Shown: positions 1 through 10,822 of the stretch, one piece after another
Position numbering within the stretch: the first letter of the stretch is position 1
How the letters are laid out: each line of letters begins with the position of its first letter
Source: Arachnomyces sp. PD_36
Lineage: Eukaryota; Ascomycota; Eurotiomycetes; Onygenales; Arachnomycetaceae
Length of the DNA: 64,000 nucleotides
Direction of reading: 5' to 3'
Assembly (NCBI GenBank): GCA_032988195.1
Contig: JANTQE010000001.1
Span: forward strand, 2,046,001 to 2,110,000
Position numbers and translations under genes: made by a program
The notes under the pieces: generated by a model
What the model saw: only the letters and a program-made list of their open reading frames with translations
What the model was told of the DNA's origin: nothing
Databases searched by the model: none

Positions 1-954
1 CCCCAGGACCATGGCCCTCTGCTTTTCAACCAATCTCCAAAGCTTGGCATTTTGCGACGCGGCATGGCTCTTCTCCTTGAGTAAATGTGCGATGACCGCT
101 TCGGGTGATCCTGCCGCGGCTACGAGGTTGGATATATCTGCGGGACTCAGCGCATTCGAGTCGACGGAGGATTTATGCGAGTGGGAGGCTGATGAGATGG
201 ACGAGATCGCGGAATCTATGGAAGACGTTCGTGGAATGCCTCGTGGGACAGGTCGACCCGCTACGGTAGGTACAGTCTGGCGCGGTGGCGAGGTAGGAGG
301 TGAGCTTTCCGGTTGCGCGGCCGTCGCAGGATTTGACGTTTTCTCAGTTACATCTTGCGACGAAAGATCAGTCGTCTTCGCGCTTTCATTCTTTTCCGAG
401 CTAATCCCCGCCTCCACTTGTTCAGTCGGAGCTGTGGCCATCGATGCCACGGAGGAGGCTTGCCTCAGTCTTGTCGGAGGGACTGGGAAGCCAGCACTGG
501 AGACAGGCGTTATTGGAGATCCTCGGTCCGATGGCGACGAGAAAGGATTCCTTCCCAAGATTGGCGACTGCGTGCTGCTCGCGGGGGATGCCCGACCGTG
601 GTAATAATTGTTATAATTCTGGTGATAGTGGTGATTATTATTGTAGGTATTGTCGTAGTTCTCCCTTTGGCTGGTAGGTGGAGGAGAACCAAACGCTGGA
701 TGGAGTGGACTCGGGATAGGTCTACGGTGGGCCGCAGTATCAACGGTGACACTGGGACGAGGGGTCACGACATCTGAGCGCTGGAGATAATTGCGAGGGA
801 TGAGGTTGGCGTTCAGATCTGATGGGTCTGCGGTCTGGACGACACCAGCAGGAGGAGGGAATGGCAGGCGGGAACTCAACGGCGAAGTAGTGGTGGTGGA
901 GGTCGGGGAGAGGTGATGGTCAGTGTCATGGTCGTGTCGCCGAACCTGCGACAT
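1..954 (-). CDS. N-terminal part of a probable Bem3-type RhoGAP (cut by window edge)
   Basis: An uninterrupted frame runs from an ATG at 954 through the left edge (318 codons, no stop), so only the amino-terminal part is present. The first 250 residues are disordered and rich in Ser, Pro, Thr and Asn, with an Asn/His/Tyr-rich stretch near residue 120. From about residue 275 the chain becomes ordered: DISNLVAAAGSPEAVI is followed by HLLKEKSHAASQNAKLWRLV and KQRAMVLG, which looks like the start of a coiled coil. I recall this ordered segment from ascomycete PX/PH/RhoGAP proteins of the Bem3 type, which turn off Cdc42/Rho GTPases at sites of polarised growth; this is memory, not a search. The catalytic domains would lie beyond the window. 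The CDS is certain, the family tentative. Confidence 0.6.
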   Translation of the reverse strand, partial: MSQVRRHDHDTDHHLSPTSTTTTSPLSSRLPFPPPAGVVQTADPSDLNANLIPRNYLQRSDVVTPRPSVTVDTAAHRRPIPSPLHPAFGSPPPTSQRENYDNTYNNNHHYHQNYNNYYHGRASPASSTQSPILGRNPFSSPSDRGSPITPVSSAGFPVPPTRLRQASSVASMATAPTEQVEAGISSEKNESAKTTDLSSQDVTEKTSNPATAAQPESSPPTSPPRQTVPTVAGRPVPRGIPRTSSIDSAISSISSASHSHKSSVDSNALSPADISNLVAAAGSPEAVIAHLLKEKSHAASQNAKLWRLVEKQRAMVLG

Positions 955-3352
955 GGCTGGCGATGGACGACGAGCATGGGCCAGGAGGGTCAGGGGATCA
1001 AGGGATCAGGGGTTAGGGAGTGGTAGCGGTCGTAGTTAGGGGGGGGGAAGCAGCCGAGATGAGCGAAGGGAACGTGAGACCCAGTCACTTCGAGGAATCA
1101 CGAACCAGGGGTTGGAGGGAAGTTTGAACTGGAGTCGAAGGGAGCTAACCAGGGGGGACGTTGTTAACTCCAGTGGGCAGAGAAGAATCAGACACAATCT
1201 TTGCAGTGTCTCGTGCCGGAATAAGCGCTGTGCTTTTCTCGTCCTCGTTCTTCTTCTTTTCTTTTTTCCCGTTCTGTGGAGATGGTCGTCCTTTGATCCA
1301 AGGGTTGAAGTCTCGTAGCGTCCGAGAGAAAAAAGTGTCTTGTGTCAAGAAGGTGGTATTATTTCAGCTGTGGCTTTCAGAAAGGAACAATAGGAAGGAT
1401 GAATACAAGTCTACAATAAGATGTTTTATTCACGAAGAGACAAAGATCGAGATATCAGTAATAATCGAGAGAGAAAGTGGTCTTTTCTGTCTATCTCAAT
1501 GTCTTTTCAGAGCCTCATCCTCGTCGCGGTCAGCAGAGTGGAATCACACTAATCCTTATTCGGCCATTTTCTTCCCCTGAAAGACCAACTCGACGGCGAC
1601 GACGGGGTGAATATCACAAGCTGTCACTTCTTTTCTCCGCGCTTAATAAAACCTCTCCTTCGGTTTCGACTGATATATCCGAATACCCGTCACTGGGACT
1701 CGATGGACTTGAATTCACCCGAGAGGTTCCACGGCGGTTCGAGGCCTTCTCATTATTATCCTTCAATCAAGCAGAGGAACCTCTAACTTCAACAGTTTTG
1801 AACCTCCCGTCTGCGTGTTCCAAGTCGGTAACTCTCGAGCTATATATATCTCTGGCATGTAATTGTAACCCTCGCCTCCTCGTCGATGATGTGATTCCCT
1901 CTTCCCGAGGACAAGAAGCATCAGACTCCATAGTGGTCAGTGAGAGGAAATTATCCTCACTCTAAACTTCCACTAAAAAGACCAGCTTGAACATGTTAAT
2001 GTCAGCCATCTGCACGAATACCCACTCCTCGAACCTTGGATACACAAGAGAATGCAAAGAATGCTTCAAGAGGCGCCTTTCCTTCCCACTGTTCTTCCAA
2101 GTGGTGGGTATGTGATTGACTACCGACGGTTTGATGCACTCCATGGATCCCCAGAGAAGAACAGGGGAGAACCTGGCAAACAATCATTCCTCAGAACTTT
2201 GCAAAACGGTCAATCGCTATTTCATTTCTTGGCCAATGACGGGTTTATATATAAGTGATCGATCGCATTGTGAGTTGCGGGCAAGCAGGAATTCTCATCG
2301 ATATTCCCCATCGTTCGGAGCTGCAATTTCCTGATATTAAACCCCACTGCCCGCTATGAAAACTTCCAGGGCGGGGACCCGGTCAAGAAGACATACATAT
2401 TTCCTCTCTTCCGAGATATTTTACCCGCCACCTTGCTATTCGTGCGGGCGCTTTCGAAGAAATCCATCTTTCCTCCCTGGAACGGGGCAGAGAAATACAT
2501 ACAGTTCTCCATAAATATATCTTCAACCTGAAACCGTAGCATCAGATTCCCATAAATATGCCTGTCATCCAGTTAAAACGGTCTCTCGTAGATCTTGAAA
2601 TCATCCCACGCGATCCGGATGCGTTCCCGCCGTTACTCTCGGCGAGATATTAGAACCTTTTAAAAGAACGGGTGGAAATATATATATCTGCAAGTAGATA
2701 GGGGCAGCTTTTCCGTCGACCCAGCTGAGCTTGAGAAACTTGGGACATGATCGAGGGAGAGAGTCTGGATCCTATCCATCTCCCTTTCTTGCTGATGTTT
2801 AACCCCCTCCTCATACCCAAAAAATATGATATGTTCGTTTTACATGCTCAGGCCGGAGGCGCCAGGAATCCGCTCCCGAGTCATGATTGCAGTTCTGGCA
2901 GTTTGGCCTTACCTATTCGACCCCTGAACAGAGGACAGACGATATCGGAAATCCCAGAATATCAAAGAGAGAAGGGATGAGAATGAGAAGTGATTAAGTA
3001 GAAAAGTTGATCATCAATTAATAGCTAACTTTATCATCTCCATTAAACACTCTCCGTCTCCTGAAGCGAAAAGGAAATAAAGAAAGGCGCAGTCCTCTCT
3101 CCTCATAATCGTCTCTCTGACTGTCTTGAAGTTAAAAGAAGAACAAGAAAGAAAGAAAGAAAAGGGGAAAAAAAGAACGGTTTCCTCCATAGTTGTAGTG
3201 CTCCAGGTACTCTCCTTTTTTTCTATCCTCCCTTTATCTGAATCGGTCTTGATGGTTCCTGAATGTAGAGGGTTGGTTAGAAGGTTTGATATCAAGGGGG
3301 ATTGGAGGATCTTACAATCAAGCTGATGTAGGGGAAGGATGGGAAGAATGAT
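955..3352. other. Long non-coding stretch between two minus-strand genes
   Basis: No convincing gene. It holds the upstream region of the RhoGAP gene and the 3' flank of the secreted repeat-protein gene. Frames on both strands are short, lack good ATG contexts or have biased shadow composition. It contains G-runs near 1039-1050, AT-rich patches with TATATA runs (1840-1850, 2674-2690) and a purine-rich run near 3135-3180. A long leader or upstream regulatory region would fit a polarity-control gene, but nothing shows this directly. Confidence 0.5.
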
Positions 3353-5691
3353 TTAGTACTTCTTGTCATCATCCTTCTTCTTGTCGTCGCCCTTCTTGTC
3401 ATCGCCGTAGCTGCTGCCCCAGTATCGGTAGCGGCCGTAGTTGTGCCCTTTCTTGTCATCATCCTTCTTGTGATCGTCCTTCTTGTCGTCCCCCTTCTTG
3501 TCATCGTCGCCGTAGCCTCCGTTGCTGCCCCAGATACCGGCTCCGAACCCGAAGCCTCCCTTCTTGTCGTCTCCCTTCTTGTCATCATCGTAGTTGCCGC
3601 CGTAGATGTCACCACCCTTCTTGTCATCATCTTTCTTGTCATCATCCTTCTTATCATCGCCGCGTCTGTAGTGCTTGTCATCTCCCTTCTTGTCATCCCC
3701 CTTCTTGTCATCGCTGCCCCAGATGCCGGCTCCGATGCCGAAGCTGCCCTTCTTGTCATCACCCTTCTTGTCATCGCCGTAGTTGCCGCCGTAGTAGCCG
3801 CTGTAGATGTCACCACCCTTCTTGTCATCTCCCTTCTTGTCATCGTCATAGCCGTAGCCTCCGTAGCCGCCCTTCTTGTCGTCTCCGTGCTTGTCATCGC
3901 CGCGCTTGTGGTGCTTGTCATCTCCCTTCTTGCCATCACCGCCCTTCTTGTGGTCACCGTGCTTGTCGTCGCCACGCTTGTAGTGCTTGTCATCTCCCTT
4001 CTTGCCATCGCCGCCCTTCTTGTGGTCACCACCCTTCTTGTCGTCTCCGTGCTTGTCGTCGCCACGCTTGTAGTGCTTGTCGTCGTCATGCTTGTATCCG
4101 TGCTTGTCGTCGTCGTGCTTGTCATCTCCCTTCTTGTGGTCATCTCCCTTCTTGTGGTGGTCCTTCTTGTCATCTCCGTGCTTGTATCCGTGCTTGTCGT
4201 CGTCGTGCTTGTATCCGTGCTTGTCGTCGTCGTGCTTGTCATCTCCATGCTTGTGGTCATCTTTCTTGTCATCGTGTCCGTACTTGTCACCACCGCGCTT
4301 CTCGTACTTCTTCTCGTCTTCCTTCTTACCATCGTCCTGGTTGCCATTGTTTTGGTCGCCGTTGCCGTTGCCGTTGTTTCCATTGTCCTTGTTGCCATTG
4401 TCTTGGTTGCCATTGTTCTGGTCACCGTTGCCGTTGTTGCCGTTGCCGTTTTTGCCATCGTCCTTCTTGTCATCTTCCTTCTTGTCATCTTCCTTCTTGT
4501 CATCATCCTTCTTGTCGTCCTCCTTCTTGTGGTCATCCTTCTTGTGGTCATCATGCTTCTTCTCTTCCTTCTTGGTAACGGTCTCAGTCACAGTCTTGGT
4601 CTTGTAGACGGGAGTAGGCTTAGGCTTCTCAGTGATGGTCTTGTAGTCGGTCTTAACCTCAGTCTTAACCTTGTAGTCGGTGACAGTCTTGATATCGGTC
4701 TTGACCTCGGTCTTGACCTCAGTCTTCACTTTGTAATCGGTAACGGTCTTGATATCAGTCTTGACCTTGTAGTCGGTAACGGTCTTGTAGTGGGTGACGG
4801 GGACCTTCTTGTATTCGGTCTCGTGCTTGATGATGGTGACCGGCTTCTCTTTCTTGTCTTCGTCTTTCTTGTAGTCGTATTTCTGGTCATCGTCATATTT
4901 CTTGTCGTCATCCTTCTTGTCGTCGTCCTTTTTGTCGTCATCCTTCTTGTCATCGTCCTTTTTGTCCTCGTCTTTCTTGTCACCACCTAATCCGAGGGAG
5001 CCGAGGCCGAAGTCTTGACCGTTTGAACCGTTTGAGCCGTTTGAACCGTTCGACTCGTCTTTGGGCTGGACTTTGTATTCGCCTTTCTTGTCGTCCCCGC
5101 CCTTGGAGTCATCATCTTTGGATCCGTTGTCATCACCATATGAGCCACTGCCATTGGAGCCGTTGAAGCCGTCGTCTTGGGATCCTTTATCATTGCCGTT
5201 GGAGCCGCTGCCATAGGAACCGTTGTCGTACGAGCCATTGTCTTTACCGTTTCCTTTGTCGTCTCCATACGAGCCACTGCCATTGGAGCCGCCATTATAA
5301 CCGCCAATGTCGCCGCCTTTATCGTCGCCTTTATCGTCTCCCTTATCATCGCCTTTGGACTCATCACCTTTAGAGCCATCTAACCCTGGAACGCCGAACC
5401 CGGATTGGCCACCTTTGTCATCTTTTTTATCCCCGGAACCTGAACCGGAACCGAAGCTGAAGATGTCGAAGAGACCACTGCCACCGGACTTGTCTCCGCC
5501 GCCGTTCTCTCCACCTTTGGAGTCGACGTCTTTTGAATCCGATTCACCGCCGTACATCGGAGAGGCATGGACGGCGCTGAGTAATAGTTAGTATGTTTAA
5601 TTTGCTTTAGATGGTTGGTTGGGTTGGAAGGGGGTTGGGAATACCTGAGACCCAAAAGGGTAACCTGGAGCATCTGCGAGAGAGCCACCAT
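3353..5691 (-). CDS. Secreted Asp/Lys/His/Gly-rich repeat protein with Kex2-type dibasic sites
   Basis: Two exons (5691-5645 and 5576-3353, 68-nt intron) give 756 residues. The first exon supplies a signal peptide, MVALSQMLQVTLLGLS then AVHA, cut before SPMYGG, so the product should enter the secretory path. Layout: Gly/Ser/Asp/Asn-rich segment (about 21-215); DDDKK runs (215-260); a Thr/Val/Lys segment repeating TVTDYKVKT (about 270-350); DDKKE runs and an Asn/Gly segment (360-430); then a His/Lys/Asp zone with dibasic sites KR at about 443, 520, 550 and 574 and RR at 654. The last 170 residues alternate DDKKGDDKKG linkers with aromatic Gly blocks such as GGDIYSGYYGGNYG and GSFGIGAGIWGS. No known fold; probably disordered. 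It could be a Kex2-processed repeat precursor, a metal-binding or wall-associated polyampholyte, or a hydrophilin. Gene and secretion are well supported; function is unknown. Confidence 0.85.
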
Positions 5692-5849
5692 GTTGAAAGG
5701 AAAGGGGGGGGGAAACTCTGGGAAAGGAATATATCAAGCGAGTGTGTGATCAATGAAGAGAGATTAGGATTAGATAGTCAGGTTGTCGGAGAAGGAGGAG
5801 GAGGATGATGATGATAAAAAAAAAGATCTAAACCGGGTACTATCGAGGA

Positions 5850-5857
5850 TATTTATA
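5850..5857 (-). promoter_or_regulatory. TATA box of the secreted repeat-protein gene
   Basis: TATAAATA reads on the minus strand about 160 bp upstream of the start codon. It is followed, at about 5785-5825, by a pyrimidine-rich stretch (CT-box when read on the minus strand), the arrangement seen in strongly expressed filamentous-fungal genes. Expression strength is inferred. Confidence 0.5.
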
Positions 5858-8177
5858 TCCGAGATGCCTCCCTGATGATGCCGAGAGGATCGTGAGATTG
5901 AAGGGCGGGCGTCTCCTCGGGGACTGAGCATTGCTGGCGGAGGTGCAAGAATGGCCCCAAATTGGATCGATCAGGTTGGACAAGAAAGCAATAACGCAAG
6001 GCTCTCGAGCAGCTAGAGTCGTCATGAGCATGATCATGAGCTGGCCCCGATGTCGCAGAGCCAGCACTGTCACTGTCGTGAGACTATGCTTTCTTAGACA
6101 CGACCGCAAGAGATAGTAAGAACAACCACATTGAAAGTTGTAGTACAGTGTCTCCCAATATGATTTAAGGGACAAATAAAGAGTGCGAATTGTTGGTTGG
6201 AGGGAGCTCATTCGGCAGTCAAAGACACCAACTTTCTGCTCGAGCTGGACGCGAGATATGCCCATTCAGGGGAGCCGTACGTGCAGGACAGATGTGCTAC
6301 ATAGGATGGCAATAGTTCCCGCTGAAAAACCCTATCATCACACCAGGCTATTGGGTTCTAGACGTGACATAAATACCGCCACAGCTAGAACAGAGTGTAC
6401 CCAGTACTTATCAAGATGTACCAAGCGCCATTCTCCAGCTCTCACTACCATCGGATTAGATAACGGTCTCTGCGTTCATCCGAGGGAAAACGTGGGATGC
6501 ATAATAAATTAAGAAAAAGGAAACAAACCATGGGATCTTACATGCTTCATGGAAAACAAGCATTCCCCGCCTAATATCAGGCTATGAAGTCAAGGTACTT
6601 CAACTTGCCTAACTGCACGGTACCTAGGTATCCATAGCTGGTTCAATATAAACAGGACATACACAGCATTTAGGTTTCGGTTCAGAGAACCAGAGCCCTG
6701 GTATGGGATTCCGGTTCCTGCACAAGGGCTTCTCCTCGGTGAAAGTGGTCTTCACACCGGCAGGACCTTTTCGATGGGGGAACCCGTCAGCTCTGGGTCC
6801 GTAGTACAGAGCACACCCGAAAGACATTTGCTGTATGTTGGTTGCACCCTCTTTCTTTGGGTTCATAGTCGCACGGCCAAGTTCCCCATAAAGATAATAA
6901 ACACAGAGAGTATTTATCGGAATGAGAAACAATAATAAACAAAGCAAATGAATACATGAGCTGCTCGTTTAAACTTTGATATACTCTCTTTCGGCCCTTG
7001 CTTTGTCCTCTGTACGCATCCGATAGAGGAAATAGCGGAGTAAATCGGAATAGAGTCGTTCAATCATTTGCTTCGTATTGATTGAGGGGAGAAAAGAGAC
7101 ATAGTAGTAGAGTAGTAGAGTAGTGGGGGAGTTGTTGTCGTGCAAAATACACGGTGGAACGGATCCAAACAGAGCAAGCCGTGAATGGAGGAAAGAGGGG
7201 GGAGGTGAGGAGGCTCAACGTAAAGTGAGGGAAGCAAATGATGAGATTCGAGGGAAGAAGTACACAATTCTCTGTGAAGCTTCAGCAAAGCAGTAACTCG
7301 AGTGACACGGAGCAATTGTCGCATGAAATGGTGGATAGAGGACTGGAGATGTTGGTGTCGCCTCAGATTGAGGTTGAGTGCGCGAATTTTAGTTTCTTGG
7401 GATGCTAACAATCCCAGCGCCTCGGAGAAGGAATTTAGTGAACGAAAATTGTAAACTATCTGGAGAAGGAAGGAAACAAACCTCACCAGCTTGTTTTCTG
7501 TAGTTCCCTGCTGGGGTTTCAGATATAAACTATCATAGGATGAGTTTTACCAAGAAATAAAAGTAGCCGACCACATGGTTAGTATAACATCTCACGAAGC
7601 ATCACGCATTCTACACTGCCCCAAAACCTAGAGAGCATAGAATAGGGCTAGCCGAACCTGACTGGTGCATATCAACATCAACGTCGGAGAGCAGAGCAGG
7701 AAAAGCCCAGCACGCGCACAGCGCTTGAACACGGTGGATGGCACCGGAGGTGTCGGACCTCCAAGCATAGGAGAATTGATCTCACTGCTTGGGGGAGCAA
7801 AACTAAATGCCCTGGCAGATACTGTACGCCAAATCAATCAAATCGATCATGAGTATGCAACACATGGCTGAGCACGCAGGCGTGAGTAGATGTTTCGCAT
7901 ATATTAACTCAAATAAAAACATCTAGTTGAGTGGAGGGAGATCAGAGGGCAAAACGCTGACGCTGACGAATAATGGTATATAAATATATAGACAAGGTAG
8001 ATAACACAGGTATGATGAAGGGAACCGTATGATAGGACCATTAGGAGGATGAGGGAAAATTTTGTTTACAAGCCTTTTTTGGAAAACAACCAGTCGAACC
8101 CTCCCAAACTCCAGATATCGTTTTGGAACAAGAATAAGCACTCCTAACTCCCACCGCACCACCCAACCTGAGACGCC
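5858..8177. other. Gene-poor stretch upstream of the secreted repeat-protein gene
   Basis: No confident gene apart from one possible small cysteine-containing frame listed separately. Frames near 5840-6265, 7064-7486 and 7628-7871 are short, use non-ATG starts or have no recognisable content. The right end (about 7920-8177) is probably the 3' untranslated region of the Mdm31 gene. Confidence 0.5.
6624..6866 (-). CDS. Possible small Cys-containing protein (uncertain)
   Basis: An ATG-initiated frame of 80 residues. Its second half has unusually gene-like composition: FGCALYYGPRADGFPHRKGP, later PLCRNRNPIPGLWFSEPKPK, then CCVCPVY, giving five cysteines. There is no signal peptide in this frame, but a splice acceptor-like CATACAG sits just before QMSFGC, so the true gene could have an upstream exon carrying one. 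I could not join a convincing first exon. It may be a small secreted protein, a decayed gene or chance. Confidence 0.25.
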   Translation of the reverse strand: MNPKKEGATNIQQMSFGCALYYGPRADGFPHRKGPAGVKTTFTEEKPLCRNRNPIPGLWFSEPKPKCCVCPVYIEPAMDT

Positions 8178-10470
8178 TCAAGCAATGTTGCCGGCCATAC
8201 CCATGAAGATAGCTTGCGCGGCGAGTTGGAGAGACCAGAACCCAACCTTTTTGAAACGTCGCATCCTCGCCTGATCATCGACGACGTCTCGGGCGAAAGC
8301 TTCGTAGGTCTATCAAACGTCAAGTTAGTAAGACAAGGGTGTTGGGGTTGGAAGGTTGGCTTACCTCTGCTGAAAGATCATCCATCAAAGCACTGTCGAA
8401 GATCGTCCAGCTGCCATCGAAGTCGCTCACTCGTTTCACGAGACGGCAGTTAATAGGGATAAAGGTTCGCCTTGAATTGATGTATGCCACAATCGGGCGA
8501 ATGAGAGCATTGTTGATATAAGAAAGGTCTTTGGTGAATATGGGGACCACGGCTCGGACGTTGTTGAGGTGGATTCGGAGGTCTGTCACGAGGAATCTCC
8601 TATCCTCGTCACCCGCTGAGCGTACGACGTCTTCAGCTCCGGTTTCAGACTGTTCGCCTGGGGCTAGCTGGTATCGATTTGACGTCACAGTAGCTTCTAG
8701 TCTATCATAGAAATCTGACATGACTTTAGCAATACTCTCGTCGTTATCGGCCGGGAACATCATGTCAGCAACAATGTCCACATTTCCTTCATGAATCCAG
8801 GAGAAGGGTCCCTGAACACCGCGGTTGAGGTGGTCGATGTTTAGCCCATCGATCCGGATCCTGCTGTGCTTTTTCCAAGGGTTCGCCTTGCCATTTTCTT
8901 CGACGCCATTATTCAACTGCGCCCCGGTATAGCTATGTGTTTGGCGAGGGTGGATAGTAAAGAGTGAGTTATCGAACGATCCTGACATCATATTTGCCGA
9001 AAGAAAATCATAGAACAACCACTGTCTTCTGAGTTGTGGTAGATCGCATGAATAGATGCTGACGGAATATGGCCTGAACCCGTTCGGTTGGTATATCGTG
9101 ACTAGGACGTCTTCCATCTTGAAAGAGTCGATTTCGAAATCACCAGGGTTATGTTCATGTCGATAGGATTTTGGGTCCAGATCATCCGCTGCCCAGTGGA
9201 CGTGAGTTCGGTCAACCACGCCTCGAATCCCCTTCACCTCCACATCCCCAAGAAGTCCTTTTCCGTTGAACCACTTATTGAACGATAGAGTGACATTGAC
9301 ACTATCAATGGAGATGTCAAATTGGGTATAGTTTGTATCTTCCTCTTCTTGGACTGGTGGAGGGGTATTTGTCGGTTGGGTAACGAAAGCTGCAGCTGCA
9401 GCTGCGGCGGTTTTAGATGAACCTTTGCTCACGTTTCCTGCCCCTTGGCCTGGCCTTCTAGAGACAAAGACATTCTTAAATGTGATAACGCCATCCTTCC
9501 ATTTTGGTACAATAGCGGACTCGAAAACGACCCTGGTTCCTGATGATTTCGTGAGGTAGTTGCCCACCCATCCAGCAAGTGTTTCTGTGATGATATTAGT
9601 ATCGGAGACAGTAAGTTCAGGGGACTTAATCATACCTTGAGCAAAAACAGTATTTATAGCGAGAATTAATAAGGAGAAAAAGGTCGTTGTTCCCAGAATA
9701 ACCCATAAAACATGGCCCAGTAGAACCCATGAAAAGAAGGCACCTATCTCATCCATATTGAAAGGTCGAACGCTTCGTATTGAGAACCACTTGAACCGTA
9801 CTTTTAGCCGTGACCAAAACCCCGTTGCAGCTGCTAATAATTCTTCTCTAGTCGGTCGGTGGAGGTGTGTTCTTAGATAATGGTTCGCAGCTGAAGCTGA
9901 CGTATGAGGAGACGTAGAGGTAGTCTTTGTATTCGATGTCTCCGGTTTTGTTGAAGCCTCTCCACGCTTCAACGAGCTTTCCTCAGCGACAGAGTTGTTT
10001 CCATGAGGTTCCTTGCTCCCCGTCCTCCCTTGACCCGCCCTCCGTTTCGATGTGTGAAAACTGCGGCTCCATGCTGCCCGCCCGAGAGACGTAAGACGTC
10101 GCTGATCCAACTGACCCAGCACCCCATGACATGTTATCTTCTCCGATGATATCGCGCACGCCGTTCCGGGCTCTACCGCCGCCGTTGAGTTAGGGCCTGT
10201 GGTAAGGACGAAGAACCCCCCCGATGCGAATCGTCTCGTGATCTGGCGAGGGTTTCTGGGGTATGTCGAGAATGGTGACGAGGATGACGCCCGAGGTAAT
10301 CTTTTGCCAAAGGCATTCTGGAAGGCATTGTTAAGCGTTGACGAGTGTTGTGAGAAACGTGAACTTGAGCTTAGTCCCTGAGTCCCGGTTCCCCTGAAGA
10401 GAGGATTTGCTTGCTTCCAGAGATTGGCGAAAAGTGTGCGTCCTACATGGCCGTTCATGGCCTCCGTCAC
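8178..10470 (-). CDS. MDM31: Mitochondrial inner-membrane protein Mdm31
   Basis: Two exons (10470-8365 and 8309-8178, 55-nt intron) encode 745 residues. Mdm31 and its paralogue Mdm32 are inner-membrane proteins needed for mitochondrial shape, mtDNA nucleoid stability and cardiolipin homeostasis. The first 200 residues are basic and Ser/Arg-rich, as in a cleaved mitochondrial presequence. A hydrophobic segment (about 242-276, FFSWVLLGHVLWVILG onward) follows the family hallmark FKWFSIRSVRPFNMDEIGAF. The central region, with VVFESAIVPKWKDGVITFKN and GVVDRTHVHW, is the conserved intermembrane-space part. The short second exon adds a second membrane segment near the carboxyl end (VGFWSLQLAAQAIFMGMAG). 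A run of nine Ala near residue 355 is a local insertion. It shares a divergent promoter with PNO1. An alternative start at Met5 is possible. Confidence 0.93.
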
Positions 10471-10822
10471 ATTATGGGACTCCCACTCTCAGTAATATGT
10501 GTTTTTCGTGAAAGACACAGAGTCGTCGTCTTGTGATTATCGTGATGGGGTTTGAGGCGAAGGAAAACTTGGAGTTTGAGCTTCTAGATCTTTTAAACCA
10601 TGAAATCATTCAAGCAGGAAATCGGTGATGCGTGTTTGCACTGTTTGCGGAGAAAATTATCGGCGCCCACATTCAAACGTTATCGCAAAGAGGGATCAAA
10701 AAAAAAAAGATAGATAGAAGAGAATCTCAACTTTGACTAGGTCTTTGCTACAAAATACTTGATCACAGTTCAGTTATTAGCTTTACTACCCTATCTGCGA
10801 TTTATACAATCTTAAATTCACA
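10471..10822. promoter_or_regulatory. Divergent promoter region between MDM31 and PNO1
   Basis: 352 bp between two start codons pointing away from each other. It contains A-rich runs (about 10699-10711) and no clear TATA box near either start. Both genes are housekeeping, so constitutive use is likely. Confidence 0.5.

Noticed and set aside
3292..4554. Minus-strand frame of 420 codons made of Met/Thr/Arg repeats
   Set aside because: Shifted reading of the same repeat DNA; it overlaps the real gene and has no start context of its own.
3443..4990. Plus-strand frame of 515 codons, very hydrophobic (Leu/Val/Ile), looking like a multi-pass membrane protein
   Set aside because: It is the antisense of GAC/AAG codon runs in the secreted repeat protein; CTTCTTGTC repeats read Leu-Leu-Val. 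The sense strand has a signal peptide and intron, the antisense has none.
3353..10470. A RiPP (dikaritin-type) biosynthetic cluster around the Kex2-site protein
   Set aside because: No DUF3328/UstYa-like oxidase, no tyrosinase or methyltransferase and no transporter is seen nearby; neighbours are Mdm31 and a RhoGAP-like gene.
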